From: an uncultured Pleurocapsa sp.
GTDB lineage: Bacteria > Cyanobacteriota > Cyanobacteriia > Cyanobacteriales > Xenococcaceae
Reading direction: 5' to 3'
NCBI GenBank assembly: GCA_938015355.1
Contig: CALLPS010000261.1
Coordinates: forward strand, 1 to 42,459
DNA length: 42,459 nucleotides
Of this stretch, positions 25,208 to 34,758 are shown piece by piece. Each line of letters starts with the position of its first letter. Positions within the stretch are counted from its first letter, which is position 1. The position numbers and the translations under genes were made by a program. The notes beneath the pieces are model-generated. The model made no database searches. It had not been told where the DNA came from and saw nothing but the letters and a program-made list of their open reading frames with translations.

Positions 25208-26767
25208 ATGACGATAAAACGGGCAGTATTAGCTTTACTAACTATCTTTGCGATCGCTCAAGTTGGCTTTTCTTTAAAAAGCAGTCTAACTCAACCTCAA
25301 ATTCAAAGTCGCTTAGAGCTTTATCAAACAAACCTGATACTCCACGTAGCAGAATTTAAAGCTAATCCCACAGATGATTTTGATCTTAATAGTGCGGTTA
25401 GTTCCTTAGTAGGAGAAAATCCCTACAGCGCAGCTAGTAAAAAATATCAACAAGTCCGCCAGGATTCTCTTACTAGTCGCCAAAATTTCCAATCTCAGCT
25501 ACAGCAGCTTGACAACTCCTCATCAGAGAGTTTAGAAGTTACTAACCAATCAGCAGCCAATAAAAATCAGAAACAACAACTAAAAAAGCAGATTGCTAAA
25601 TTAGAAGAGTTTATTAATGAACTTGATCTTAAACGGGGAATTTTAACTGCCGTACAAGGCAATTCCGCAGAAGCTATTGCTATTTGGGATCAGGCGATTA
25701 AGCGGATCGATAATCCACAGAATCCATCTGCTCAAACAGCTACCCTACTCAAACAGTTATGGCAAGGAAAGTCTCAGCCAGAGAAGGAATCGAATCAGGC
25801 AACCATCACTAATAATTTAGATAGTTGGTTTCGCTATCAAGCTTTAGCTAAATTTGACCAAGTTAATGGTCTAGACAAAAATTTGGTCGCACTGGAAGCA
25901 CAAGAGTTGCAAATTGCTACTAATTCATTGTTCAAACTAGTGGTAATTAGTGGTATTCCTGTTTTTGGCGGCATCGCTGGAGTAATTTTACTGGTTTCAT
26001 TAATTATCCAAAGACTCCTCAAACCAGAAACAGCAATTATTGCTACCAATAACAATACAACTTGGTCAACCCCTTGGGATTGGGAAATAACCTGGCAGGT
26101 ATTAATTGTCGGATTTTTCTTTATCGGTCAGTTTGTCTTACCTTTGCTGTTGGGAATTTTTCAGATTAATCCTGCTAATTCTTCGTTGAGAATCAAGGCT
26201 TTATATGTCTTAGGTACTTATGTTTTGATGGCTGCTGGGGGAATCTCGGTACTTTTCTTTTCGATTAAGTCATTTCTGCCTCTCCCCCAAGATTGGTTTA
26301 AATTTCAGTTCAAATCCAATTGGTTTATTTGGGGTTTTGGTGGCTATTTAGTGGCTATTCCTTTAGTGCTGTTAGTGTCTTTGATTAATCAACAGATTTG
26401 GCAAGGACAGGGAGGAAGTAACCCTTTACTCTCTTTAGCCTTACAGTCCCAAGATAAAGTAGCATTAGCCGTATTTTTTATCACTGCTTCCATTGCTGCA
26501 CCAATTTTTGAAGAGATTATGTTTCGTGGCTTCTTGCTACCTTCTCTCACGCGATATATATCCGTCAGTGGAGCGATTATTATTAGCGGTTTAATCTTTG
26601 CTATTGCTCATTTGAGTTTATCTGAAGTGTTGCCCTTGGCTACTTTAGGCATTGTTCTGGGATTTGTTTACACGCGATCGCGCAATCTTTTGGCTCCAAT
26701 GCTACTTCATTGTCTGTGGAATAGTGGAACTTTGATCAGTTTATTTGTTTTGGGCAGCGGGGTATGA
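25208..26767 (+). CDS. CPBP family intramembrane metalloprotease
   Basis: The 519-aa protein has an N-terminal signal-anchor helix (residues 5-22), a long helical soluble region (about 25-240; rich in Gln and Lys, probably coiled), then several membrane helices. The CPBP (Abi) motifs lie at the C-terminal end: EEIMFRGFLL, FAIAHLSLSE and LLHCLWNSG. These Glu and His residues form the metal site in this family, which includes the CAAX prenyl protease Rce1. The substrate is unknown; the large extracytoplasmic N-terminal part is a common cyanobacterial variant. Confidence 0.9.
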   Translation: MTIKRAVLALLTIFAIAQVGFSLKSSLTQPQIQSRLELYQTNLILHVAEFKANPTDDFDLNSAVSSLVGENPYSAASKKYQQVRQDSLTSRQNFQSQLQQLDNSSSESLEVTNQSAANKNQKQQLKKQIAKLEEFINELDLKRGILTAVQGNSAEAIAIWDQAIKRIDNPQNPSAQTATLLKQLWQGKSQPEKESNQATITNNLDSWFRYQALAKFDQVNGLDKNLVALEAQELQIATNSLFKLVVISGIPVFGGIAGVILLVSLIIQRLLKPETAIIATNNNTTWSTPWDWEITWQVLIVGFFFIGQFVLPLLLGIFQINPANSSLRIKALYVLGTYVLMAAGGISVLFFSIKSFLPLPQDWFKFQFKSNWFIWGFGGYLVAIPLVLLVSLINQQIWQGQGGSNPLLSLALQSQDKVALAVFFITASIAAPIFEEIMFRGFLLPSLTRYISVSGAIIISGLIFAIAHLSLSEVLPLATLGIVLGFVYTRSRNLLAPMLLHCLWNSGTLISLFVLGSGV

Positions 26768-26939
26768 TTAATCCTATGGCGTGGATGGTGATTTAATTCG
26801 CTACAAAACTTAATCGACAAGTATAAAAAATTCTTTGATTAGTTCATACTTAAATGTAATTCATTTAACATTGGTTATTAGTTATGTAAACTTGAAAATC
26901 TTTTAGCTGCAATCTATACAGAAAATAAATGATTTAAAA

Positions 26940-27749
26940 ATGAGAAGTATCTTAACCCCATTCATTGCCTGCTTTCTATTATCATCGTCCGTACCCGTAA
27001 CAGCACAATCTGTGAGTCAACAGCAAGATGGATCTAGGTCTTCTTCGGAACAGCAAACTGCCAAGACGGCGAAGGGAGATAAAAATAATGATAGGGGCGA
27101 GTCTCTAGATTTTTCAGGAATGGGTCGTCCAGGACAGCAAACTGCGGGGGAGAGTCGTGGAAGTTGTGCTAATGCTGGTCTAATGGAAGCCTTGCTCCCT
27201 GACTCTGCGTCAGGAAAGACTGTTCAGGGACATCCAAGTTTTTGGGTTCATTTTCCCGATACTTTCCCCCCAGCTAGTCAAGTTGAATTTATTATTCAAG
27301 ATGAAGCCAGAAAAGATGTTTGGCGATCGCGATCAAAGTTGGATCCCAAACCTGGTTATAAAAGCTTTACCCTCCCAGAAACAGAATCTCCTTTAGAAGT
27401 CGGTCAATGGTATCGTTGGTACGTTAAAGTTTACTGTGATTCACAGATTGCTTCTGCTCAATATGTTCAAGGTTGGGTTAACAGAATATCCTTAACTTCC
27501 AAGCTGCGTTTGGAATTACAGGAAAACGAGGAACATTCTCATCTAGTCTATGGCAATCATGTTATTTGGTACGATGCAATCAATCAATTACTCAGCTCAT
27601 ATCAGAATAACCCGACAAATCTAGCCTTAGAACAGGACTGGCACAATCTGCTGGGAGCCGAAGGTGTAAGTTTAGACTTGCTACCTAGTATCGGAGGTAG
27701 CTATAAAGCGGTTCAATCCCTCAATGGTCAACTACCTCCCATTAAATAA
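26940..27749 (+). CDS. DUF928 family exported protein
   Basis: The 269-aa protein starts with a Sec signal peptide (MRSILTPFIACFLLSSSVPV, cleavage near TAQ). A low-complexity Gln/Ser/Lys linker follows, then a beta-sandwich-like domain with GHPSFWVHFPDTFPPASQVE, LEVGQWYRWYVKVYC and ASAQYVQGWVNRI. These phrases fit DUF928, common in cyanobacteria and of unknown function. It has its own ~170-bp upstream region, and the next gene is convergent. Confidence 0.85.
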   Translation: MRSILTPFIACFLLSSSVPVTAQSVSQQQDGSRSSSEQQTAKTAKGDKNNDRGESLDFSGMGRPGQQTAGESRGSCANAGLMEALLPDSASGKTVQGHPSFWVHFPDTFPPASQVEFIIQDEARKDVWRSRSKLDPKPGYKSFTLPETESPLEVGQWYRWYVKVYCDSQIASAQYVQGWVNRISLTSKLRLELQENEEHSHLVYGNHVIWYDAINQLLSSYQNNPTNLALEQDWHNLLGAEGVSLDLLPSIGGSYKAVQSLNGQLPPIK

Positions 27750-27865
27750 AAAAATCAACAAGCATTAATGTAGTACAAAATGTGTTGTAAAGACGTTACT
27801 TTTTACTCTTTACTTCTGAACCAATCACTTTTAATGTATATAAGATAACGTTGATACGGCTATAG

Positions 27866-28849
27866 CTATGTTGCCTTTCCTGTTTGAAAAAGACGACCAA
27901 CAATTTCCTCGATGGGTGGATCGCTAACACTTAAATCTTGTATCTCTAGCTGTCCCAGAATCCGAGAAATAGTAGTCGTCAATTCTTCTTTGGGAACAAT
28001 AAAACGCACTTCTTGTCCTTGGATCGATTCGATCTCGCCAAAATCAGCTAACTGTTCAGCAGACCAAGACTGAGATAGCTCTACCTTTACCTGCCGATAG
28101 GGAGCAAAGCGATCAAGTAAGCCATCTAGCAAACCGTCGTAGATTAATCGTCCCTGATGAATTAATAAAACGCGATCGCACAATGCCGTAATGTCTGCCA
28201 TATAGTGACTGGTCAGCAAAATAGTTGCATCATAACGTTGGTTATATTCTTGCAAGAATTCTCTCACGGCTACCTGAGCATTCACATCCAAACCTAAAGT
28301 AGGCTCATCCAGAAATAATACTTGGGGATGATGGAGTAATGCTGCCAATAATTCCGCTTTCATTCTCTCCCCCAAAGAAAGTTTGCGTACAGGCTGATTG
28401 AGCTTGTCTGCAACCCCAAGCATTTCTGCTAATTCCCCCAACCGCTGCTTAAAAACCCGATCGGAAATATCATAAACAGCAGCGTTAATCCGTAAAGAGT
28501 CTAAAGCGGGTAAATCCCAGAGAAGCTGTTGCTTTTGTCCCATGACCAAGCTAGTCTTGCGTAAAAATTGCGGTTGACGACGAAAGGGGACATAATCTGC
28601 CACTCGAACCTCACCCTGGGAAGGATGAATCAAACCCGTCAACATTTTCAGAGTAGTAGTTTTTCCCGCACCGTTAGCCCCCAAAAAACCGACTACTTCT
28701 CCTGGCTGAATTTGAAAAGATACATCTTGAACAGCCTTAATTTCGCGGTAAGTACGATGAAAAAAGTGGGTCAATGTTCCTTTTAATCCTGGCTTTTTGA
28801 TCGCCACAGGATAGATTTTACTCAAATGATCAACGGTAATTATAGGCAC
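27866..28849 (-). CDS. ABC-2 type transporter ATP-binding protein
   Basis: The 327-aa ABC ATPase has Walker A GANGAGKTTTLKML, Q-loop region MGQKQQL, signature LSLGERMKAELLAA, Walker B VLFLDEPTLGLD and the His switch TSHYM. A C-terminal ~80-residue regulatory region follows. It resembles the COG4586-type exporters that pair with ABC-2 permeases. No permease gene is adjacent, so the partner is elsewhere. The transported substrate cannot be predicted. Confidence 0.9.
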   Translation of the reverse strand: MPIITVDHLSKIYPVAIKKPGLKGTLTHFFHRTYREIKAVQDVSFQIQPGEVVGFLGANGAGKTTTLKMLTGLIHPSQGEVRVADYVPFRRQPQFLRKTSLVMGQKQQLLWDLPALDSLRINAAVYDISDRVFKQRLGELAEMLGVADKLNQPVRKLSLGERMKAELLAALLHHPQVLFLDEPTLGLDVNAQVAVREFLQEYNQRYDATILLTSHYMADITALCDRVLLIHQGRLIYDGLLDGLLDRFAPYRQVKVELSQSWSAEQLADFGEIESIQGQEVRFIVPKEELTTTISRILGQLEIQDLSVSDPPIEEIVGRLFQTGKAT

Positions 28850-28964
28850 AAGAAAGGGATGAAGTATTAGGACGTAAAGATGAGGAATAGGTAGCGCTTT
28901 TAGGACTACCCGAACTTTATCATTGAAACAACTCTGGAACCTCAGCCATTAAACTATGCTGATG

Positions 28965-29000
28965 AACTGACATTGTTCAACTTGTTTAACTGACATTGTT
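28965..29000. repeat. Two direct copies of AACTGACATTGTT upstream of ABC gene
   Basis: Identical 13-mers at 28965-28977 and 28988-29000 are spaced 23 bp start to start, about two helical turns. They lie 115-150 bp upstream of the ABC ATPase start. This could be a tandem regulator site or a small repeat. Confidence 0.35.
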
Positions 29001-29030
29001 TAATTTTGGGATGAGACAATCGCATTTTCC

Positions 29031-29240
29031 TTAGTGAGATCGCTTTCTCCTAGACAAATTTTGTTTATCTAATTGAGTTTTGCTGGTCTGTTCTGTTTGT
29101 TTGAGACTATCCTCCAATTTCGATTCTCCCATACATCTATATTTTATATCTCGTCCACATACGGTACAGTACAGCCACTGTGAATGTTGATTCCAAGCCA
29201 AAACAACTCGCTTTTGACAATCACGACAAAATCCTTTCAT
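29031..29240 (-). CDS. Small zinc-ribbon-like protein (69 aa)
   Basis: Two Cys pairs, CRDC (residues 5-8) and CTVC (26-29), are separated by about 17 residues, the layout of a zinc ribbon. A further Cys lies in KYRCMGESK, and the tail is basic and Lys/Arg/Gln-rich. The ATG is preceded by an AGAAAG purine stretch. Function unknown; nucleic-acid or protein binding is the usual role of such ribbons. Confidence 0.65.
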   Translation of the reverse strand: MKGFCRDCQKRVVLAWNQHSQWLYCTVCGRDIKYRCMGESKLEDSLKQTEQTSKTQLDKQNLSRRKRSH

Positions 29241-29392
29241 CTTTCTGGCACAATTTATGAGTTATCAAATTCAATTTGTACAAAGTTACTGAGATTCTGA
29301 GGATGTAATTACTGAGTAATTAATTAGATTTTGCTGATAACCAACTCAACTATAAAAAGATAATTAATTACAGGTAGTTAAAGTCTGCAACA

Positions 29393-29659
29393 GTCAACCT
29401 GACTGATGGATACAAGTATCTCAAACCCTTATTACGTACGTATAAGTTTTAATTTTATCGTCGCGGGATTGATGCCGAGGAATTACTAGAGATTCGATTA
29501 GTAAATGTCAGTTACGATCTGGTTTTAGCTCAAGCAGAGAAATTGTTTACTCAATTAGATCACAGCTATGAAATATCACAATTGCCTGATAAAGTAACCG
29601 AGGAGAAGATTAATAATCTGGCAATTGAATTAGTAGAAGAGTTTGGTTGGTTAGTTTAA
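29393..29659 (+). pseudogene. Decayed ORF with one in-frame stop
   Basis: A single frame reads VNLTDGYKYLKPLLRTYKF, a TAA stop at 29450-29452, then FYRRGIDAEELLEIRLVNV and on to EEFGWLV and a stop at 29657. The composition on both sides looks like real coding sequence, but no usable start codon follows the internal stop and no Met precedes it. The duplicated text ttt-taa-ttt-tat suggests a small insertion. I do not recognise the parent protein. Confidence 0.45.
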
Positions 29660-29856
29660 AAATTACCTTAGGCGATCGCATCAGCAGAAAACTGCTACTG
29701 TAGTCTTAAGATTGTTTCCTGCTGGTGCAAAATTATTTTAATTCAAGGATTGAAAGGGGAAAAAGTTGGATCATGATCTAGAATTATGACCAGAAACTTC
29801 TGCTGATCATAATACTTTATTGCATAACGGTCGTTTGAATAATTCATTTGTTCACC

Positions 29857-29910
29857 AAACTATGCAGCACAAGCCCTTTTCTCTTTCCCCTTTAACCCAA
29901 AACAGTTACC
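29857..29910 (+). repeat. Dispersed CT-rich repeat, copy B
   Basis: The text aaactatgcagcacaagccc-ttttctctttccccttt-aaccc matches the CT-rich segment inside the MITE-like element at 10211-10262 (aaactatgcgatgcaagccc...). An inverted third copy is at 31283-31315. All are intergenic. Confidence 0.5.
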
Positions 29911-29942
29911 TAAAAAACTATGAGTTTCAAACTAGACTGGGT

Positions 29943-31076
29943 TTAGTTATTAGCTGCTGCTAGAGTCTTTTTATAATTTTCTGGGTCAGTTCGGAGATCG
30001 ACATGTAAACTATCAATCCCTTCTTGTTCCAATATTTCCAAGACAGCTAAATTTAATTTTTCCTCATTCGCAAAGTACAGGTTAAGATCTTCAACAAATC
30101 CTCTAATACTAATCACACGAGCATTCTCTTCAATGGCGCCGAAGCGGACTAAGCACTTAGTAGACATGCCTTCAATAGTAGGTATTGCATCTCTAATGCT
30201 CTGACAAATTCTGGCAGTTTTTGCTGCGGAAATACCGTCGATTTTGAGAGTCAAATTAAGTCCCCATGCTAAGGGATCGTTCCCTGTCTTCTGCGACCAA
30301 TTTTGGACGATACCAGTAATCATTTGGGAATTCGGCATTTTTTGCACTGAACCCCAACCAGTTAGTTTTAGTGTAGTACTTCTAAAACCAACCTCAACAA
30401 CTTGAGTAAAACCATCCAGACCACTTACCATGATCCAGTCCCCTTCTTTATATAGCTTATCGGTGTAGATAATTACAGTACAAAACCAATCGTATACAAT
30501 GTCCTTAAACAGTAAACCAATGGTAAGACCTGCACCCCCTAGCAGTCCGACTAATGCCCCCGCCGAAGCCCCTAAGAAAATCTCACTTGCCTTAATGATC
30601 ACAACCATAATGGCAATTGCCTGAAATATCTTGGGTGCAAAGGGTCTGAGCAAGTCATCTAGTTCTGTTTCTGTATGGAGAATCGTGTTTGCCAGAATTC
30701 TACCTAGCAACGAGGCAGCTCGGAACACAACATAACCAGTAATGATAACAACGATAAAATTAAATAGCTTATCCAGATTGGCATTTAATTGAGGCCCTAT
30801 TTCCTGAGCTAAGATAGTCTGTACTAGCCAGAAACCAAATAACAAGATAATCAGGTTTAAGGCTGGTTTTAGAATGTCGATTAATTCATCATCCAGATCC
30901 GTTTCGGTGTTTGCCGTCAGGCGGTCAATAAAACGAAAGATAATATTAGAAATAAATCGCCTAAAAAACTGCGTCACAGTCAGGATCAGGATAACTATGA
31001 TTATCTTGACAAGGGGAATACCACCCAAAAAACTGGCATAATCAAAATTCTTGATTGCATTTACCAACAAGTCCAT
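29943..31076 (-). CDS. MscS-family mechanosensitive ion channel (377 aa)
   Basis: About five N-terminal hydrophobic segments are visible (for example VKIIIVILILTVTQFF, LIILLFGFWLVQTIL, FIVVIITGYVVFRAASLL). A Gly/Ala-rich pore helix region follows (GASAGALVGLLGGAGLTIGL), then DGFTQVVEVGFRSTTLKLTG, the MscS beta-domain, and a mixed C-terminal domain. Family knowledge: it opens under membrane tension to release solutes at osmotic downshock. A second, longer MscS-type gene lies upstream in the same direction. Confidence 0.88.
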   Translation of the reverse strand: MDLLVNAIKNFDYASFLGGIPLVKIIIVILILTVTQFFRRFISNIIFRFIDRLTANTETDLDDELIDILKPALNLIILLFGFWLVQTILAQEIGPQLNANLDKLFNFIVVIITGYVVFRAASLLGRILANTILHTETELDDLLRPFAPKIFQAIAIMVVIIKASEIFLGASAGALVGLLGGAGLTIGLLFKDIVYDWFCTVIIYTDKLYKEGDWIMVSGLDGFTQVVEVGFRSTTLKLTGWGSVQKMPNSQMITGIVQNWSQKTGNDPLAWGLNLTLKIDGISAAKTARICQSIRDAIPTIEGMSTKCLVRFGAIEENARVISIRGFVEDLNLYFANEEKLNLAVLEILEQEGIDSLHVDLRTDPENYKKTLAAANN

Positions 31077-31457
31077 ATTTTTCCTCTGGTTTATTATTTA
31101 CCTATTAATTTAGTAAGATGACCGTTGATGATTGTAAATCAAAATAGGTTTAATGCAACTAGTAAACTAGATCATCAGAAACAAATTGTGACCACATCAT
31201 CTTGCTAACTTTTAGATAAACCTTTTAATCTAAACTGACATGCCAAATAACTTTCAAGAGACAAATTAATCTGTTAGGTCTGGTTAAAGGGAAAGGGTTA
31301 AAGAGAAAAGGGCTGCTCTATCTTCTTTTATACCTTATTAAAATAATTACTAATATCTATTTACTGAAGATCTAGCGATCGCTCTTGAGAAAAGTAAGCA
31401 GCTTTTTCCAGACTATACTTGCATGTAATGTTTTCTGACCTATATTACTAATACACC
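31077..31457. other. Spacer between two MscS-type genes
   Basis: There is no gene. It holds an inverted copy of the CT-rich dispersed repeat (31283-31315) and a HIP1 octamer (near 31375). The gap is large enough for a separate promoter for the downstream gene. Confidence 0.55.
31283..31315 (-). repeat. Dispersed CT-rich repeat, copy C (inverted)
   Basis: The reverse complement reads gcagcccttttctctttaac-cctttccctttaacc, matching copies at 10211 and 29857 over the core GCCCTTTTCYCTTT. Confidence 0.45.
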
Positions 31458-33107
31458 TTATAAATTTGTGGGAGATTTAGTTTCCTTTCTCTTTTTAAAC
31501 TTGATTTTTTCTTTAGTTGCCCATTCTGGTTTATCAGTAGTTTCGCCGATGGGTATATAAATTCCTTCGCGATCAAATGCTTGTTTCAATAGTTTTCGTA
31601 AAGTTCTTTGTACTCGTAAATGTCTACCAGGTTTAACTTTGGTTTTGGTATGAATGGATAAGCGAATATCGCCGAATTCTTCAATTCCTTCTATTTGTGT
31701 TGCTTCTAAGATATGTTCATTTTCTGCTTTTAGTTGAAGACCAATGGTTTCAATAATTTCATAAACCTGATCTAAATCGCTATTGTAATCAACACCGATA
31801 TCAACAGCAGCATAGACAAACTCTTTAGAATAATTGGTGATCGAGGTGATATCTCCATTCCTGATAATGTAAACTTGCCCGTAAATATGGCGAATACGTG
31901 TTGTTCTCAATTCAATCGCTTCGACATATCCTGATGCTGTATCAGTTTCGACATAATCTCCTACTAAATAATAATTTTCAAATAAGAGAAAGAAGCCAGA
32001 TACAATATCATTAATTAAGTTTTGCGCCCCCAGACCAACTGCTAAACCGATAATACCCGCACCTGCTAAAATCGGCGCTGGATCGATACCAATGGTATCA
32101 AGTGCCGCAATTCCTGCCCCAAAATAAACAAAATATTTGGAAATGCTCTTGATCAGAGGATTAATTGTCTGCCGTCGCTGTAGCTGGATTTCGGTGAGAT
32201 TTTTGGGCTTGAGCAATAATTCTTCAACAAATAAATAAATTACTGAAATTAAGATGCGACTCAAGAGAAAAATCGTGATTAATTTAATCCCGACGGGTCC
32301 CCAATCTGCTAAATTGGCAATAAATGCAATCTGCTGTACCACCAATGTTGCCATTACGACATAAATAATATATTCCAAACAACGCTTGAGAATTGGAATT
32401 AAATGTCGGAGTTGATCATAAAATCGCAACAGATTTTCGGGGCTAGAGTATTTAATACTGAGGGCATCCAGGCTATCAATAATCACGGCAACTACTTTAA
32501 AAAACAGTAATCCGATGGCGAAAATAAGATAGATTCGTAACAGGATATGTAAATATGTAGTGACGATGGGAGGCAATATCAGAAACTGAGTGCAGACAAT
32601 AGCAATCCCAATCCAAGATAAGTTATTGAGATTTTTTTTGAAGGTTTCAAAAAATGCCGCAACGCTCTCATCATTGGCAGAAATATCATCAAAGTTTTGG
32701 GAGAATTCTGATACCCTATCCAGTAAAAGATTAAAACAGCGAAGGGCAATTATTGTCGTAATTATGACACCGAGACTCTTAATAATTCCCCAGGCAAGTG
32801 CCGTCCAAAACTCCTGAGGAATTTTACGTACTAGCTTTAAACTATAATCTCGAACATTTTCACCACGATAAATTAGGAATCCATTAAAACCCAAGATGCC
32901 CAATGATAGCAACAAACTGAATACCAGCAGAACCCCGCGAATATTACGACGAATTACTGGAATACTGATTTGAGTTGCTTGCAGTACAGGGATTTTTAAA
33001 ATTTGTCGATATAGTTTGCCGAGGCACCAATCAACGAGAAAGAAAAAGACGAAAACCAAACTGATTTCCGCTACGATCGTCAGTATATTAATTGTCATTG
33101 TTGCCAT
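31458..33107 (-). CDS. MscS-family mechanosensitive ion channel (549 aa)
   Basis: This large MscS-type protein has many membrane segments through about residue 380. The conserved pore and beta-domain text is ILAGAGIIGLAVGLGAQNLI, NDIVSGFFLLFENYYLVGDY and VEAIELRTTRIRHIYGQVYI. A cytoplasmic C-terminal domain follows with a charged tail ending KKRKETKSP. The extra N-terminal helices distinguish it from the 377-aa neighbour. Two ATG codons are close together; MATMTINILT was kept as start. Confidence 0.9.
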   Translation of the reverse strand: MATMTINILTIVAEISLVFVFFFLVDWCLGKLYRQILKIPVLQATQISIPVIRRNIRGVLLVFSLLLSLGILGFNGFLIYRGENVRDYSLKLVRKIPQEFWTALAWGIIKSLGVIITTIIALRCFNLLLDRVSEFSQNFDDISANDESVAAFFETFKKNLNNLSWIGIAIVCTQFLILPPIVTTYLHILLRIYLIFAIGLLFFKVVAVIIDSLDALSIKYSSPENLLRFYDQLRHLIPILKRCLEYIIYVVMATLVVQQIAFIANLADWGPVGIKLITIFLLSRILISVIYLFVEELLLKPKNLTEIQLQRRQTINPLIKSISKYFVYFGAGIAALDTIGIDPAPILAGAGIIGLAVGLGAQNLINDIVSGFFLLFENYYLVGDYVETDTASGYVEAIELRTTRIRHIYGQVYIIRNGDITSITNYSKEFVYAAVDIGVDYNSDLDQVYEIIETIGLQLKAENEHILEATQIEGIEEFGDIRLSIHTKTKVKPGRHLRVQRTLRKLLKQAFDREGIYIPIGETTDKPEWATKEKIKFKKRKETKSPTNL

Positions 33108-33334
33108 TGTCGATACCTATCCTCGTTGACAAAACTATTTAATGTCGTAGATTTCGTCTCGATATCATGTTGTCTCGATATCTAAACAAATAAGCAAAAA
33201 AATAATGCCGTCTAACTAGAAAATCACCCTGTATACAGGATAATCAAAAAAGCTAGACGACAATCGTCAATAGTCACTTAATAGTCACTTAAATAAATGT
33301 TGGTTGATACCGCAATTTATTATGATATTTTGTC

Positions 33335-33637
<303 letters not shown>

Positions 33638-33841
33638 TTAGTTTACCCTATGCTCCTATTCTGACTCGACGAAAGACGAGATAACTTTAAATTCTGTTAC
33701 AAGCGGCACGAGTTAGATACTGATTTGTTGATTAAGATTAATATTTCTTAAACTACTTTGCCTGATGAGGTTGATCTAATAGTCGTAATTCGCTAAAAAA
33801 TTAAGTAAGCCTCCGCTTCCTTAGAAGATAAATCCCAAAGC

Positions 33842-34303
33842 ATGGTCAATTCTAATTTTAATCGGCAGAAATCAGCAACTTTATCGCCCCAAGTTAAGTT
33901 GCTCAATAGCTACTATGGTCTGATGGAGTTACATCCCTCGGCATCTAATATTGCTATTCGCCGTGCCTATCGCCAACTGAGCAAGAAATACCATCCAGAT
34001 ACTACTGAATTACCATCTCAGGTAGCTACCGCAAAATTTCAAAGACTTAACGAAGCCTATGCCGTACTGAGTAGTCCAGAAAAGCGATCGCTTTATGACC
34101 TCAAAATTGGCTACTCTCGTCTCAATGTAATTCAAGCACCTACATGGTCTGAACCCGATGCTCATCAATACCCCAAGACGGCTTATTTAGACCCCACAGA
34201 TCGTCCTCTTTCTTCAGGAGAAATCTTTGTTTTACTCTTATTAGGACTGACTTTTGTCGGCTGTTTGTTATTAGTCATGGTTATAGCCTATTTACGAGGC
34301 TAA
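33842..34303 (+). CDS. J-domain protein with C-terminal membrane helix
   Basis: The 153-aa protein has an N-terminal J domain (about 25-85: YGLMELHPSASNIAIRRAYR, KKYHPDTTEL with the essential HPD, and YAVLSSPEKRSLYD). A short linker and one transmembrane helix end the protein (VLLLLGLTFVGCLLLVMVIA). The J domain would recruit and stimulate DnaK, here at a membrane. The G/F, zinc and C-terminal domains of DnaJ are absent, so it is a type III J protein. It is divergent from psaC, which suggests but does not prove a thylakoid role. Confidence 0.9.
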   Translation: MVNSNFNRQKSATLSPQVKLLNSYYGLMELHPSASNIAIRRAYRQLSKKYHPDTTELPSQVATAKFQRLNEAYAVLSSPEKRSLYDLKIGYSRLNVIQAPTWSEPDAHQYPKTAYLDPTDRPLSSGEIFVLLLLGLTFVGCLLLVMVIAYLRG

Positions 34304-34335
34304 ATGATTAACGAGTAATGAGTAATGAGTAACCA

Positions 34336-34487
34336 AACCGAGAACTACTAGAAAGTTTAGAAGATCGAGTACTGGTTAGAGGGTTAATTAACAGACATTA
34401 AAACCAGGAGATTCGATTGTCGTCAATGGGACTCATCGATTAGTTCCTGGTCAATTAGTGCAACTAATGAGAAAAGATTTAATCTGA
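34336..34487 (+). pseudogene. RND membrane-fusion-protein C-terminal relic
   Basis: One frame reads NRELLESLEDRVLVRGLINRH and a stop. After a frame change, LKPGDSIVVNGTHRLVPGQL and on to LMRKDLI and a stop follow. The text GDSIVVNGTHRLVPGQLVQL matches the C-terminal end of RND efflux membrane fusion proteins. Loss of frame and of the rest of the gene shows decay. Confidence 0.5.
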
Positions 34488-34578
34488 AAATCTTGGGAAA
34501 ATCTTAGGGAGCTAAATAGTAGCCTTTTAGCATAATCCAATAGAGCGGATTGTCTTGATTAATGGCTATAATCTCAAG

Positions 34579-34758
34579 CTAGCCCATCGGAAATCCCAGT
34601 GCGGCATTGCGGATATATTCGTTAACGCTAATACCTGCTTTTTTCGCTTTGTTCTGGATTACCTGGGTTTCAGCATCACTTAAACAAACACTAACAGTAT
34701 TACTATCAAATTGAAACGATGAGGTAACTTTGGCTTTGTCAGTAGTGAGAAAAGACAT
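34579..34758 (-). CDS. Ribbon-helix-helix (CopG/MobC-like) small protein, 59 aa
   Basis: Below the ORF-track cutoff. The minus strand reads MSFLTTDKAKVTSSFQFDSN, then TVSVCLSDAETQVIQNKAKK and AGISVNEYIRNAALGFPMG. The strand-helix-helix pattern (VSVCLSDAE, then an AGISVNEYIRNAALG helix) fits RHH proteins of the CopG or relaxosome MobC/NikA type. There is no partner toxin or relaxase beside it; it sits among decayed genes. The Shine-Dalgarno sequence is weak. Confidence 0.6.
   Translation of the reverse strand: MSFLTTDKAKVTSSFQFDSNTVSVCLSDAETQVIQNKAKKAGISVNEYIRNAALGFPMG

Larger units (their letters stand above)
29241..29942. other. Long spacer containing decayed ORF and dispersed repeat
   Basis: Apart from the decayed ORF (29393-29659) and one copy of the CT-rich repeat (29857-29910), nothing is supported. 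A HIP1 octamer is present near 29673. Confidence 0.5.
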
